A stretch of DNA of 64,000 bases from Bacteriovorax sp037444575 (GTDB lineage Bacteria > Bdellovibrionota > Bacteriovoracia > Bacteriovoracales > Bacteriovoracaceae): the NCBI GenBank assembly GCA_037444575.1, contig JBBIME010000006.1, forward strand, positions 292,517 to 356,516, in the 5' to 3' direction. The position numbers and the translations under genes were made by a program. Under the pieces are notes generated by a model, which searched no databases, was not told the DNA's origin, and saw only the letters and a program-made list of their open reading frames with translations. This document shows, one piece after another, positions 1-9,118 of this stretch (the first letter of the stretch is position 1; each line of letters opens with the position of its first letter).

Positions 1-46
1 CCTCTTTCAAGCCCTTTTTGCCAGCAAAAAATGACTTAAAACTCAT
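1..46 (-). CDS. 5' end of an unidentified gene running off the left edge
   Basis: Only the first 15 codons are visible. An ATG on the minus strand (plus 44-46) is preceded by AGGG about 8 nt upstream, and the reading frame stays open to the window edge with the residues MSFKSFFAGKKGLKE. It is divergent from the 5'-nucleotidase gene, leaving about 80 bp for two promoters. Too little is present to name a product; the call rests on start codon, ribosome-binding site and gene arrangement only. Confidence 0.45.
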   Translation of the reverse strand, partial: MSFKSFFAGKKGLKE

Positions 47-74
47 TTGCGCCCTAAACTTCCTTCTGATACGA

Positions 75-80
75 TATAAT
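75..80 (+). promoter_or_regulatory. Candidate -10 element for the 5'-nucleotidase gene
   Basis: A perfect TATAAT lies about 46 bp before the chosen ATG in the divergent intergenic gap. No good -35 hexamer stands at 16-18 bp, so this is only a -10 match. Confidence 0.35.
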
Positions 81-125
81 GCTTACTAAAAAAGTAAATT
101 ATTGCATTTAGACATTAGGAATCTC

Positions 126-1487
126 ATGGGAATTTTTATCAATAGAACACTCAATATGAAAAAAATCAAGGCCATTGGTTTTGATATGGACTACACAATC
201 GTCCGCTATAACACAGAAGCTTTCGAGCGCTTCACTCATCAGGAAGTTTTAAAAAAACTAGTCTCTGAAAAAAAATACCCTGATGAAATTTTAAAATTAG
301 AATTTGATTTCCAACGTGTCATCCAAGGACTCGTAATCGACAAAAAAAGAGGAAATCTTTTAAAGGTTTCTCGCTTTGGAAAAGTAAAATCTTCTTATCA
401 CGGTCTCTCGCCGATTGATTTTAAAGAACAACAAAAAATGTACGGCAATGGAGTCATTGATTTATCCGACTCTCATATTCAAAGTTTAGATACTAATTTT
501 TCAGTATCAAATGGAGTCCTTTACTCTCAGTTGGTTGATCTAAAAAAGAAAGGATTCCCCTTTCCAGATTTCGAAATTCTTGCTGATGATATCAAAGAAG
601 TTCTTGATATATGCCATTCCGATGGAACTCTAAAAAATCATGTTCGAAATAATATTTCCGAATTCATTATTCAAGATCCTGAAGTCGTTTCTCTTTTTGA
701 ACGCTACAAGCGATATGGAAAAAAATTATTAGTTATCACCAATTCTGATTTCAGCTATACAAAACTTTTGCTGGATTACACGATTAATCCATTTTTAAAA
801 GAGCACAAAGACTGGTCTGAACTTTTTGAAGTCACCGTTACACTTGCTAGCAAGCCTCGCTTTTTTACAATCAAGACCCCATTTCTTAATATTAATCCAA
901 CTACTGGCGATATGAAAAACGTCGACGGAAAAATCATCAAGGGAATTTATCAAGGTGGATATGCAGGTCAACTGCAAAAAGATCTTGGTCTTGAAGGAGA
1001 TGAAATTCTTTATTTAGGAGATCATATCTACGGAGACGTTGTAAGCATTAAAAAAACTTTTAACTGGAGAACAGCTCTCGTATTAGATCCATTAAAAGAA
1101 GAAATTGATGCCATTAAAAAAAGCGCCCATATCCAACTAGAGATAGACAGACAAATGTCCATCAAAGAATCTCTTGAGCATAGACTCAACGAAATTGACG
1201 TCAGAAAAACGGAATTGCATGAAAACGTTTCAAAGGAAGAACTCAATACCCTCTTCACTGAAATCGACAAAGTGAATTCGACCATTTCAGAACTTTTAGA
1301 GCAGCATAAAAAATTCTTTAATCCTTATTGGGGTGAAATGATGAGAGCTGGACTTGAAGAGTCGCGTTTTGCTGATCAAGTTGAAAAATACGCTTGTATT
1401 TATATGACAAAAGTTGCGGACTTAATTTCTTATTCACCGAGAACTTACTTCAGACCGTTTAGAAGAGTGCTGCCACACGAACTTTAA
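126..1487 (+). CDS. HAD-IG family 5'-nucleotidase
   Basis: A 453-residue cytosolic phosphatase of the haloacid dehalogenase superfamily, resembling the purine 5'-nucleotidase (cN-II/HAD-IG) group that dephosphorylates nucleoside monophosphates. Motif I, DMDYT with the nucleophile and acid/base aspartates, lies near residue 21. Motif II is the VITNSD segment in the middle, and motif IV is the LGDHIYGDV segment near residue 298. A charged, probably helical segment follows (about 330-400). The ATG at 126 was chosen because AGGA stands 6 nt upstream; an earlier TTG at 102 and a later ATG at 156 are alternatives. The last 54 bp overlap the convergent deacetylase gene. Substrate is inferred from family only. 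Confidence 0.8.
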   Translation: MGIFINRTLNMKKIKAIGFDMDYTIVRYNTEAFERFTHQEVLKKLVSEKKYPDEILKLEFDFQRVIQGLVIDKKRGNLLKVSRFGKVKSSYHGLSPIDFKEQQKMYGNGVIDLSDSHIQSLDTNFSVSNGVLYSQLVDLKKKGFPFPDFEILADDIKEVLDICHSDGTLKNHVRNNISEFIIQDPEVVSLFERYKRYGKKLLVITNSDFSYTKLLLDYTINPFLKEHKDWSELFEVTVTLASKPRFFTIKTPFLNINPTTGDMKNVDGKIIKGIYQGGYAGQLQKDLGLEGDEILYLGDHIYGDVVSIKKTFNWRTALVLDPLKEEIDAIKKSAHIQLEIDRQMSIKESLEHRLNEIDVRKTELHENVSKEELNTLFTEIDKVNSTISELLEQHKKFFNPYWGEMMRAGLEESRFADQVEKYACIYMTKVADLISYSPRTYFRPFRRVLPHEL

Positions 1488-2444
1488 AAACTGAGTATAG
1501 ATCTCCCACGATCTTTTGCCATAACCTCCGGCCATGACATAGGACTGAGGGATTTTTCGTTCACGCAAAAATTCATAGACCATAATATCACGCAAGAGCA
1601 TCTGCTCTTGTGTTAGTTTTAGTTTTTCTGAACTCTTCAGTTCGTCAAACTCATAAGGATCAGCGCCATTAACGACAATTGCAATATCAGGATGTGGAAA
1701 TTTTTTTTCTAGTTCCAACAATCCTATCTTTAATTTTTCCAGATAATTTAATTCTTCCCCAACACCTACTTCCACATCAACTTTGCTAGGAATAAACCAA
1801 GGATCAGATGAAGTTCCAGAATCCAAAGGCCATCCCTCTTTCATGTGAATACTCAATGTCGCAATACTTTGATCATCTTTTGTGATCTCAGCAGTCCCAT
1901 CACCTTTATGAGCATCGACATCAATTATCCAAGCTCTCTTGATCAGATTTTCTTTTTGAAGCTTTCTAAGAGTAATCACAACGTCACTAACAAGACAAAA
2001 TCCTCTTCCACCAAAGCTCATCGCATGGTGCATGCCTCCTCCCAAGAAATAACCAAATCCAGAAGAGAGTGCCGTTTTAGCAGAAAGATAAGTAAGTCCT
2101 GTTTGCTTTAAAACAGTATCAAGTGCATCAGAAAAATTCTTTTTTGCATATTTAGGATTGTAGCGATGATAATTTCCATCTTCATCGACAAGTTCATAAC
2201 ACTTGAGCATCTCGCGCTCAAGTTCAGTATAACTTCCAAAAAGATGAGAAACAAAATTAGGATCGTGAACCAGAAGTAAATCTTCGCGAGTTATTTTTGG
2301 AATATGGTCTAAGCTTGTATATGAAAGAGATGGATCGAGATTTTTTAATTCAGAGAAAACGCGGCTTGCTCTATCGTCCTCGATTGGGATCTCAATTCCA
2401 TAATCTGAAAATCTGAGATCACAATCGGGATGATAAAATATCAT
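1434..2444 (-). CDS. Histone deacetylase-like amidohydrolase (HDAC/AcuC superfamily)
   Basis: A 336-residue zinc hydrolase of the arginase/deacetylase fold. Visible motifs are GGGMHHA (tandem catalytic histidines, about residue 138), DVDAHKGDGT (the D-x-H zinc ligands, about 175) and NGADPYEFDEL, corresponding to the GADPHxxDPLG zinc-ligand loop with Tyr where His is usual. Bacterial members remove acetyl groups from protein lysines, acetoin-pathway enzymes or polyamines; the substrate here is unknown. The 3' end overlaps the convergent 5'-nucleotidase by 54 bp, so both C-termini are encoded by the same DNA on opposite strands. A small secreted protein and an aldo/keto reductase lie immediately upstream on the same strand. 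Confidence 0.82.
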   Translation of the reverse strand: MIFYHPDCDLRFSDYGIEIPIEDDRASRVFSELKNLDPSLSYTSLDHIPKITREDLLLVHDPNFVSHLFGSYTELEREMLKCYELVDEDGNYHRYNPKYAKKNFSDALDTVLKQTGLTYLSAKTALSSGFGYFLGGGMHHAMSFGGRGFCLVSDVVITLRKLQKENLIKRAWIIDVDAHKGDGTAEITKDDQSIATLSIHMKEGWPLDSGTSSDPWFIPSKVDVEVGVGEELNYLEKLKIGLLELEKKFPHPDIAIVVNGADPYEFDELKSSEKLKLTQEQMLLRDIMVYEFLRERKIPQSYVMAGGYGKRSWEIYTQFLKFVWQHSSKRSEVSSR

Positions 2445-2453
2445 TCTTTAAAA

Positions 2454-2762
2454 TTACCAAATAAATTGACAGTCAACTTCTGCCCAAGCAGTAGCAAATG
2501 GGTCATAGAAGTTTGAGTAAACGTAAGCATCTGCATACATTCCAGGAGCAACATAAACTTGATTAAACCAAGAATTTAAAACAACTCCACCGAAAGTCTG
2601 ACCAAAAGCTGTTCCGTTGCAAACAAAAGCTCGATCTGAATAGTTCCATACGCGAGCAGTCGCTACTTCGCGGTTAACATAAAAACTCATTTGAGGAACA
2701 AAGGCGAAAACAGAAGTTGAAAGAGATAAGAAAACAAAAGCAGAAAGCATGAACTTTTTCAT
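2454..2762 (-). CDS. Small secreted protein of unknown function
   Basis: About 102 residues beginning MKKFMLSAFVFLSLS, a clear Sec signal peptide probably cleaved near SVFA. The mature part is about 80 residues, rich in aromatic residues (many Y, F, W) with two cysteines that could form one disulfide. The start at 2762 is preceded by a GGGGG-containing ribosome-binding site; an in-frame start 12 codons upstream would bury the signal peptide and was rejected. I do not recognise a family. It lies between the deacetylase and aldo/keto reductase genes on the same strand. Confidence 0.6.
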   Translation of the reverse strand: MKKFMLSAFVFLSLSTSVFAFVPQMSFYVNREVATARVWNYSDRAFVCNGTAFGQTFGGVVLNSWFNQVYVAPGMYADAYVYSNFYDPFATAWAEVDCQFIW

Positions 2763-2798
2763 TAGTATTTCCCCCAGACAAAAGAATGACTCTTTCAA

Positions 2799-3743
2799 TC
2801 ATTTTTGATTAAGTTTTGCAAGTTCCACGACCTCATCCTGCACATTTTTAGAAGGAAGGTTTTCTAAGGCCTTAAAAAGAGATTCAAGTTGGGCCCTGTT
2901 TTTGGCCCCACAAAGCGCCACGCTTACCTCTCTAAAACTAAGATTAAAGCCCAATGCCATCTCAAGACCTGTGTGATTGTGTTTATCTAGAATGGGCCAA
3001 ATTTTTTCCATCGCTTGGAACTTTGATTTGTTGTCTGCATTTTTCCACCATGGTGCCCATGAACGGCAATCACTTTTTTCAAATTTTCTTTTTTCATCAA
3101 CTCTACCAGTGAGAATGCCTTTATCGAGCGTTCCCCAACTCATAAAACTGATATTATTTTCTTTTAAATAAGGAAAAAGAGATTGGGAGATACTATTTTG
3201 AAAGAAATTAAATTCAGATTGAACAACTTCAATGCGATCAATTTCTCGCCCTTTTTCTAAGTCTTCAAGAGTCGTATTACATAGACCAATATGCTTTATC
3301 TTCCCCTGAAGTTTTGCCTTTGCAAGCACTTCAAGAGGGCGTCTGATATCAATGTTCGCATCCGGCCAGTGAATCATATAAAGATCAATGTAATCAGAGT
3401 CTAAGTCTCTTAGACTTTGCTCGAGCATTTTTTGAGTGATCTCTGGCTTATTAGTCATGTCCACTCTTTTGTTTTCATGCCAAGTCACACCAGATTTAGA
3501 AACTAAGAAAACCTTCTCACGATTTTGTTTAAAAGCTAGCCCCATTCTCTTTTCAGAAAGTCCGAATCCATAAATAGGAGCTGTATCAAAAATGCGAAGG
3601 CCCAAATCAAACGCTAAATGGAGTAAATCAATAGACTCACCTTCAGAAATATCACCAAATCCATAACCGGCCCCTTCTCCGCTAATGGCAGCGCCTCCGA
3701 AAGCAATCGGAACCTTAGAAATATTTCTTAATAACTGCGTCAT
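2799..3743 (-). CDS. Aldo/keto reductase
   Basis: A 314-residue TIM-barrel oxidoreductase of the aldo/keto reductase superfamily, NAD(P)H-dependent and cytosolic. The catalytic tetrad is complete: D53 and Y58 in the FDTAPIYGFG segment, K83 in VSKSG, and H125 in YMIHWPD. The C-terminal part carries the SxxxALCGAKN element that contacts the cofactor phosphate in this family. I took the internal ATG at 3743 because AAGAAGGG precedes it by 4 nt; an upstream in-frame start adds ten charged residues. It diverges from the efflux operon across a gap of about 90 bp. The natural substrate cannot be read from the sequence. Confidence 0.85.
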   Translation of the reverse strand: MTQLLRNISKVPIAFGGAAISGEGAGYGFGDISEGESIDLLHLAFDLGLRIFDTAPIYGFGLSEKRMGLAFKQNREKVFLVSKSGVTWHENKRVDMTNKPEITQKMLEQSLRDLDSDYIDLYMIHWPDANIDIRRPLEVLAKAKLQGKIKHIGLCNTTLEDLEKGREIDRIEVVQSEFNFFQNSISQSLFPYLKENNISFMSWGTLDKGILTGRVDEKRKFEKSDCRSWAPWWKNADNKSKFQAMEKIWPILDKHNHTGLEMALGFNLSFREVSVALCGAKNRAQLESLFKALENLPSKNVQDEVVELAKLNQK

Positions 3744-3836
3744 TTGCCCTTCTTCCTTGTGAAGTTTTTTCATTCGGTGTATTAATGGGCCACTAGAATC
3801 GCCCTCTTTTTTGAAACTGTACAGTTGGAAAAACTA

Positions 3837-5177
3837 ATGTTCTTTGAAACTTTAAAGACTTTTAATATCAAATACTTCCTAGTCGTCTTTTGTGCCCTGA
3901 TCTCTCAGTTGATTAATGCAGAACAAGGATCGAATTTAAACCTGATAGTAAAACAGATTAACGACCTAGAGGAAAAATCTAAAGAGCTCTCCCCTGATTT
4001 AAAGATAGTTAGAAGCTATCGTTCACAAAAAGGAGCGGAATCATACACTCGTTTAAGCAATTTTTATCCTCAGGCCAATTTTAACGTAAAGAAGACGAAA
4101 GATTTTTATGATGAAAGAAATGCATTCCTAAGGCAACTTGGGGTTACAGCTTTTGATTCATCTTGGGGCATAGATTACAACTGGGAAATTTTTAATTACG
4201 GACTCATTCAAGCTGCTCGCAAAACTTCAAATGAGAAAGATAAAGCTGAGCTAGATGTTGAAAGTAAAGAGAAAGCTTACCCTATTACGTTTAATACAAA
4301 CCTTCTCAATTATCTTCTCGCTAAATACAAAAAAGCTGCAGTAGAAAATTCACTTAAAAAAGCAGAGGAAGGGAAAAAACAAGCAAAACTAGGATTTGAA
4401 TTAGGGCAAAAAACTAAAATCGACGTGCTACGTTCTGAAGCGAACATGGTCTCTCTTGATTCTAAAAAAACAACGTTTGTCGATGAAGAACAAAACACGA
4501 AAAGTAAATTTCTCGAGTTCTCAGGTCTAGAAGTTAATGATTTATCTTTCCTTGAAAATCTCGATGAAACTCAAATTCTCTCTCTCATTAATTCTATCAG
4601 CAAATCTGAGATTTTAAAAAGTGAACCAAACTTTTCAAAAAGTCCGCTTCTTCTTAGTCTGAACTACGAAGAAAAGATAAATAAGATTTCCCTTAACAAT
4701 CTCACTCAAAAAGAATGGCCGGATTTAAAAGTGCAAGGATCTTATAACAACTCAGCGGATACTTTCGGCAAAGCTTTTCAAAAGCCTTTTCGAACTCACA
4801 CCATTGCTCTTGTTTTAACCATTCCTCTTTTTAGTGGTGGAAGTTTTATCACTTCAAATTTTGAAGAGTACTTTGCCAAAAAGCAAAATGAATACACGAT
4901 GGCCCAAAGAAAGTTCGAAACACAAAACCAGTTAAATAACACTCTTATCAAGATTAATGCTCTTGAAACACTTGTTGCGTCCTTAACTCTCAACGTTTCG
5001 CAATTTGAAGAACTCTATCGTTTAACTCAAAAATCATATCAACTTGGAAAAAGTACATTGCTGGAACTACTAGAAGTTCAAGATAATCTTCTTGATTCGA
5101 AAATCTCATTGGCCCAAAATAGAATTCAATTTTACACACTCTCACAAAATTATTTGTGGCAGGCAGGACTTCAATAA
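3837..5177 (+). CDS. TolC-family outer membrane efflux protein
   Basis: A 446-residue protein with a signal peptide ending near LINAEQ, followed by the duplicated alpha-helical barrel/beta-barrel pattern of TolC channels. The LEVNDLSFLENL and LDSKISLAQNRIQF-type heptad helices and the helix ending SYQLGKSTLLELLEVQ are typical of outer membrane factors. It opens a seven-gene run, and its TAA overlaps the next ATG (TAATG at 5175-5179). With the following adaptor, ATPase and permease it would form a tripartite MacAB-TolC-like export pump. An in-frame TTG 12 nt upstream is less likely than the ATG used here. Exported substrate unknown. Confidence 0.87.
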   Translation: MFFETLKTFNIKYFLVVFCALISQLINAEQGSNLNLIVKQINDLEEKSKELSPDLKIVRSYRSQKGAESYTRLSNFYPQANFNVKKTKDFYDERNAFLRQLGVTAFDSSWGIDYNWEIFNYGLIQAARKTSNEKDKAELDVESKEKAYPITFNTNLLNYLLAKYKKAAVENSLKKAEEGKKQAKLGFELGQKTKIDVLRSEANMVSLDSKKTTFVDEEQNTKSKFLEFSGLEVNDLSFLENLDETQILSLINSISKSEILKSEPNFSKSPLLLSLNYEEKINKISLNNLTQKEWPDLKVQGSYNNSADTFGKAFQKPFRTHTIALVLTIPLFSGGSFITSNFEEYFAKKQNEYTMAQRKFETQNQLNNTLIKINALETLVASLTLNVSQFEELYRLTQKSYQLGKSTLLELLEVQDNLLDSKISLAQNRIQFYTLSQNYLWQAGLQ

Positions 5178-6190
5178 TGTCTAAATTAATAATTATCTCT
5201 CTTTTACTTTCTACAGTTATCTCTTGTTCTGGCAAAACAAAAATAGATGCCATTAAGATGGCCACTGGAAGTGTTGAAAGCACAGTCACGACAATTAACT
5301 CGGGAACTGTCGAAGCACAATCACAAGCGGAACTGGCCTTTGGAACAGTTGGAAGAATCGCTAAAATTTACGTGGCGCTAGGATCAAAAGTAAATTCAGG
5401 ATCCATCATTGCTGAATTAGAAAACGCAGACCTCAAGGCCATCTATGATGAAGCTCAAAAGGAACTCTCTCGGACAGAAGAACTTTATAAAAGTGGACTA
5501 GTCTCAATAGCCAATCTCGATAGCGCTAAAAGAGCTCGCGAAGTTGCTCGCTTAAATTATGAAAAAACTTTAATGAAAGCTCCTTTTGCTGGGATGATCA
5601 CGGCAATGGATTTAAAAATCGGTGAATTTTATCAAAGTGCGACCTCTCTTGATAAAAAACCAGAGGTGCAAATTATCGACTTAAAAAAACGATTGATTAA
5701 AGGCGAAATCGATGAAGTTGATCTTCAAAAAGTTGTCATCGGAAATTTAGCAAGAGTAAAAATCCCAGCACTCAGAAATCAGATTGTAAAAGCAAGAGTT
5801 ACAAAAGTTGTTCCTTTCGTATCCACTGCTAAAGACCAAGACCGCACTAGCCAGATTGAATTAGAGGTTTTGGAGGCAAAAGATGATAAGGGGCAAGACC
5901 TACTCATCCCTGTGGGAGCATCCGCTGACGTAGAAATCATTAGTGAAACAAAAGATAATGTAAAAATTCTTCCAACCAATGTTTTAATTGGAACAGGAAA
6001 AACTCGATCTCTTTATAAGATCGTAGATGGAAAACTTCATAAGACAGAAGTAAAATTGGGTCTTGGTAATTACGATCGAATGGAAGTTATCAATGGAATA
6101 ACTCCTTCGGATCTTATCGCTCGGCCAGGAAGTGGAATTGAACTCGCTGATGGAATGAAAGTTGAGGCAATCGAAAAAGCATGGCCTTAA
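5177..6190 (+). CDS. Efflux periplasmic adaptor lipoprotein (MacA/HlyD type)
   Basis: A 337-residue membrane-fusion protein. The N-terminus carries a lipoprotein signal with lipobox TVISC. Then come a lipoyl/barrel-sandwich half-motif (about 40-90), a short coiled-coil hairpin, the second lipoyl half (LMKAPFAGMI), a beta-barrel region and a membrane-proximal domain. It bridges the inner-membrane MacB-like permease to the TolC channel. The start overlaps the upstream stop by 1 bp, and its last 10 bp overlap the ATPase gene, so the genes are probably translationally coupled. The coiled coil is shorter than in E. coli MacA, so the pairing with TolC may differ in geometry (inference). Confidence 0.85.
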   Translation: MSKLIIISLLLSTVISCSGKTKIDAIKMATGSVESTVTTINSGTVEAQSQAELAFGTVGRIAKIYVALGSKVNSGSIIAELENADLKAIYDEAQKELSRTEELYKSGLVSIANLDSAKRAREVARLNYEKTLMKAPFAGMITAMDLKIGEFYQSATSLDKKPEVQIIDLKKRLIKGEIDEVDLQKVVIGNLARVKIPALRNQIVKARVTKVVPFVSTAKDQDRTSQIELEVLEAKDDKGQDLLIPVGASADVEIISETKDNVKILPTNVLIGTGKTRSLYKIVDGKLHKTEVKLGLGNYDRMEVINGITPSDLIARPGSGIELADGMKVEAIEKAWP

Positions 6191-6876
6191 TTGAATTAAA
6201 AAACATTCACAAGCATTTCATCATGGGAGATGAAGACATTCATGCCTTGAATGATGTCAATCTCGCTATAAAAGAAGGTGAACTCACTTCAATTGTTGGA
6301 ACATCTGGTTGCGGAAAATCAACTTTGATGAATATCATTGGTCTTCTCGATTTACCTGGCACTGGCCAATACTATCTTGATGGGATCAACACAACAGCAA
6401 TGAGCGATGATGAACTTTCAAAATACAGAAATCAAAAAATTGGTTTTGTTTTTCAAAGTTTTAATCTTCTTCCGAAGGCCTCTGCTCTTAAAAATGTTGA
6501 AATGCCAATGCAGTACGCCTCTGCCTATAATAAAGAATTAACTGATGACATCATCAGAAAAATGGCACTAGAAACACTTAAAAAGGTAGGCTTAGGAGAA
6601 CGTGTTCACCATTTGCCCAATGAACTCTCTGGAGGGCAACGTCAGCGCGTCGCCATTGCCAGGGCCTTAGTGAATAATCCCAAACTTATTTTGGCCGATG
6701 AACCTACAGGGGCACTAGACTCTAAAACAAGTGAGGAAATTTTAAATCTTTTTAAGGAACTTAACTCTCAAGGAGTAACAATTATCATTGTCACGCATGA
6801 CAATCACATCGCTTCTCGCTGTAAAAGAATTCTCAGAATGAGCGATGGAATAATCCGCGAAGAGGTCAACCAATGA
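6181..6876 (+). CDS. ABC transporter ATP-binding protein (MacB/LolD type)
   Basis: A 231-residue nucleotide-binding subunit. Walker A is GTSGCGKST (about residue 40), the Q-loop lies in FVFQSFNLLP, the signature is LSGGQRQR, Walker B is LILADEPTGALD and the H-loop is VTHD. In E. coli MacB the ATPase and permease are fused; here they are separate proteins, as in many LolCDE/YknYZ-like systems. The start overlaps the adaptor's stop by 10 bp, and the stop overlaps the permease ATG (CAATGA). It powers the mechanotransmission-type permease encoded next. Confidence 0.9.
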   Translation: MALIELKNIHKHFIMGDEDIHALNDVNLAIKEGELTSIVGTSGCGKSTLMNIIGLLDLPGTGQYYLDGINTTAMSDDELSKYRNQKIGFVFQSFNLLPKASALKNVEMPMQYASAYNKELTDDIIRKMALETLKKVGLGERVHHLPNELSGGQRQRVAIARALVNNPKLILADEPTGALDSKTSEEILNLFKELNSQGVTIIIVTHDNHIASRCKRILRMSDGIIREEVNQ

Positions 6877-8081
6877 TATTCAAAAAAATCTTGGTGAACT
6901 CTGCTGAGGCCATTGTTGAAAATAAACTCCGTTCGGCCCTTACAATGCTAGGAATGATCATTGGGGTAATGGCGGTCATCCTTCTAGTCTCAGTAGGAAC
7001 AGGAGCTAAACGCTACATAACTTCTGAATTTGAAAGTTTGGGAACCAATGTAATTATTCTTCAACCAGGGAAAACTGATAAAAAAAATTCCATGGGCCCT
7101 CCTGTTTCTTCCAGTAAAGGAAAGCTCACAATGAGCGACGTAGATGCCTTAATCAAAAATGCTCAAAGCTTATCTGCTGTTTCTGGTATTATGTTTGGCG
7201 CTGGTGTTGTTAAAAATGAGACGGCCACGAACAACATCAATATTTTTGGCTCCAATGATCAATTTAATCGCATCTTCAACATGTCTATTATTGAAGGGAA
7301 TTTTTTTTCCAAAGAGGATGAGGACTCTGGACGGCGAGTCGTTGTTTTAGGATACACAATTAAGGAAAACCTATTTGGTTCCACGAATCCATTGGGAAAA
7401 TTGGTTAAAGTTAATGAAAGTGAACATAGAGTCATCGGGGTTATCAAGCCAACAGGAAATAAGCTGGGGTTCAATGTTGATGATATGGTTTTTATTCCAA
7501 CCAAATCAGCTCTTCGACTTTTTAATACCGACCGTCTCTTTGGAATAAGAGCTTCAGCAAAATCACGAAGTGGCATGGACGATGCAGTTCATGAGATCAC
7601 CGAAATTCTAAAAGAGCGCCATAACGGCGAAGAAGATTTTACAATTGTTACTCAAGTTACAATGCTTGAGAGTATGAACACTATTTTAAATATGCTCACC
7701 TATGCTCTTGGTGCTATCGCGTTCATTTCAATGCTCGTCGGTGGAATTGGCATCATGAACATCATGCTCGTGTCAGTAACTGAAAGAACTAGAGAAATCG
7801 GCATTCGAAGAGCTGTGGGTGCCAGACGAGGCGATATTTTAAAGCAATTTATCATCGAAGCTGTAGCGATTTCTGTTTCCGGTGGTCTATTAGGAATCCT
7901 TTTTTCCTTGATCATTACCAACCTTCTACATATTTTCCTCCCTGGTTTTGATATGAGACCTCCATTTTGGATTATCCCTCCAGCATTCTTTCTCTCTCTA
8001 TTTACAGGTGTAGTCTTTGGAGTCTGGCCCGCGCGAAAAGCGGCCCATATCCAGACAATTGATGCTTTAAGGTACGAATAA
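6873..8081 (+). CDS. ABC transporter permease, MacB/FtsX family
   Basis: A 402-residue inner-membrane protein with the MacB topology. TM1 is near residues 20-45 (LRSALTMLGMIIGVMAVILL), followed by a periplasmic domain of about 220 residues (MacB_PCD) and three C-terminal TM helices in the FtsX domain. The conserved EIGIRRAVGARRGDIL coupling segment is present near residue 310. It forms the mechanotransmission subunit of the tripartite pump encoded by the three preceding genes. The last base of its stop is the first base of the next ATG (TAATG-type overlap at 8081), suggesting that the downstream nucleosidase-like gene belongs to the same transcript. Confidence 0.9.
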   Translation: MIFKKILVNSAEAIVENKLRSALTMLGMIIGVMAVILLVSVGTGAKRYITSEFESLGTNVIILQPGKTDKKNSMGPPVSSSKGKLTMSDVDALIKNAQSLSAVSGIMFGAGVVKNETATNNINIFGSNDQFNRIFNMSIIEGNFFSKEDEDSGRRVVVLGYTIKENLFGSTNPLGKLVKVNESEHRVIGVIKPTGNKLGFNVDDMVFIPTKSALRLFNTDRLFGIRASAKSRSGMDDAVHEITEILKERHNGEEDFTIVTQVTMLESMNTILNMLTYALGAIAFISMLVGGIGIMNIMLVSVTERTREIGIRRAVGARRGDILKQFIIEAVAISVSGGLLGILFSLIITNLLHIFLPGFDMRPPFWIIPPAFFLSLFTGVVFGVWPARKAAHIQTIDALRYE

Positions 8082-9118
8082 TGAGACTACTTACGTTTGC
8101 TCACCGAGGTGAAGCTCAAAGTTTTTTATCTGCATATCCATTTAGGCCTGTTGATTTTTTCTTTGATGGTTTATTAAAAAGTGATGACTATTATTTACTC
8201 ATCACAGGCGAAGGTCCTCACAATGCTAGTGAAAAAACAATTAGTGTTTTAGCTGCATTTGCTTCAGAAATCACTGACGTTTACAATATTGGAGTTGCGG
8301 GAAGTCTAAATCCGAAGTTAAAAAAATATGACTTAGTCTGGATTCGAACAGCCTATGCTCATCATGCAGAAAAATTAGAATTTAAATCTTTCTCTAGCCA
8401 CAATCCAAGTGCTGCTAACGATTGTATTACCGCTTATCATCGAATTCTAGATTCTGATGAAAAATTAAAATTTTCTCATTTTGCTAATCTTGTTGATCGA
8501 GAATTATGGGCAGTTGCCTCAGCGGCCACTCTTTTTAAAAAACCTTTTCAGTCTCTTAAAATTATTTCTGATGATTTAGATATTGAGGGTGAAGTTTGTA
8601 AATTTGTTAAAAATGAAGCTCCCCTCTTTTCAGAAAAACTTCTTAAAGAATTTCAAAACGTTGTGAATAATACTCCTGAAGAAACTATCGTACTCAAAGA
8701 TACTTTTGATTTTAGTGAATTTTATTTTACAACGTCTCAAGAAAGAAAACTAAAATCAACATTAGATGGTTTGAAACTAAAAGGCGTTGATTTAGAAATG
8801 TTACTCAACCAAGAAGAAGTCAAGGATATCAAAAAACTCGATAAAATTCCAAAAGAGCGCACTCGATTGCTTTTGCAATTTTTAAATGATCAATTAAATC
8901 CGATCTCTGTAAAGATTCGTGCAAGCCTTGAAGACGTTCTCACTCCACTGGAAGACGCTAAAATTACTCCAAGTTATGACAATGAATTTGAACAAGATTG
9001 GTTAGCATTATCAATGAGAATACAATCTACGCGTGATTTAGAAAAAATAAAAAATGCTCTAAAGATTTTTTCCTACGAAGATTTTCAAAAAATATTTGAA
9101 GGAAATTTTGATGTTTGA
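8081..9118 (+). CDS. MTA/SAH nucleosidase-like (phosphorylase superfamily) protein with extra C-terminal domain
   Basis: A 345-residue protein. Residues 1-190 follow the E. coli MTA/SAH nucleosidase pattern. An early Glu in HRGEAQSFL is followed by LLITGEGPHNAS, then IGVAGSLNPKLKKYDLV (the TGSAGGL-like loop), VDRELWAVA (equivalent to MEMEA, with its catalytic Glu near 140) and ISDDLD (catalytic Asp near 163). The candidate catalytic acids are therefore retained. The remaining 150 residues are helical and unassigned. The gene overlaps the permease by 1 bp and the radical SAM gene by 8 bp. A nucleosidase that clears 5'-deoxyadenosine would suit a radical SAM partner (inference). Exact substrate unproven. 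Confidence 0.62.
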   Translation: MRLLTFAHRGEAQSFLSAYPFRPVDFFFDGLLKSDDYYLLITGEGPHNASEKTISVLAAFASEITDVYNIGVAGSLNPKLKKYDLVWIRTAYAHHAEKLEFKSFSSHNPSAANDCITAYHRILDSDEKLKFSHFANLVDRELWAVASAATLFKKPFQSLKIISDDLDIEGEVCKFVKNEAPLFSEKLLKEFQNVVNNTPEETIVLKDTFDFSEFYFTTSQERKLKSTLDGLKLKGVDLEMLLNQEEVKDIKKLDKIPKERTRLLLQFLNDQLNPISVKIRASLEDVLTPLEDAKITPSYDNEFEQDWLALSMRIQSTRDLEKIKNALKIFSYEDFQKIFEGNFDV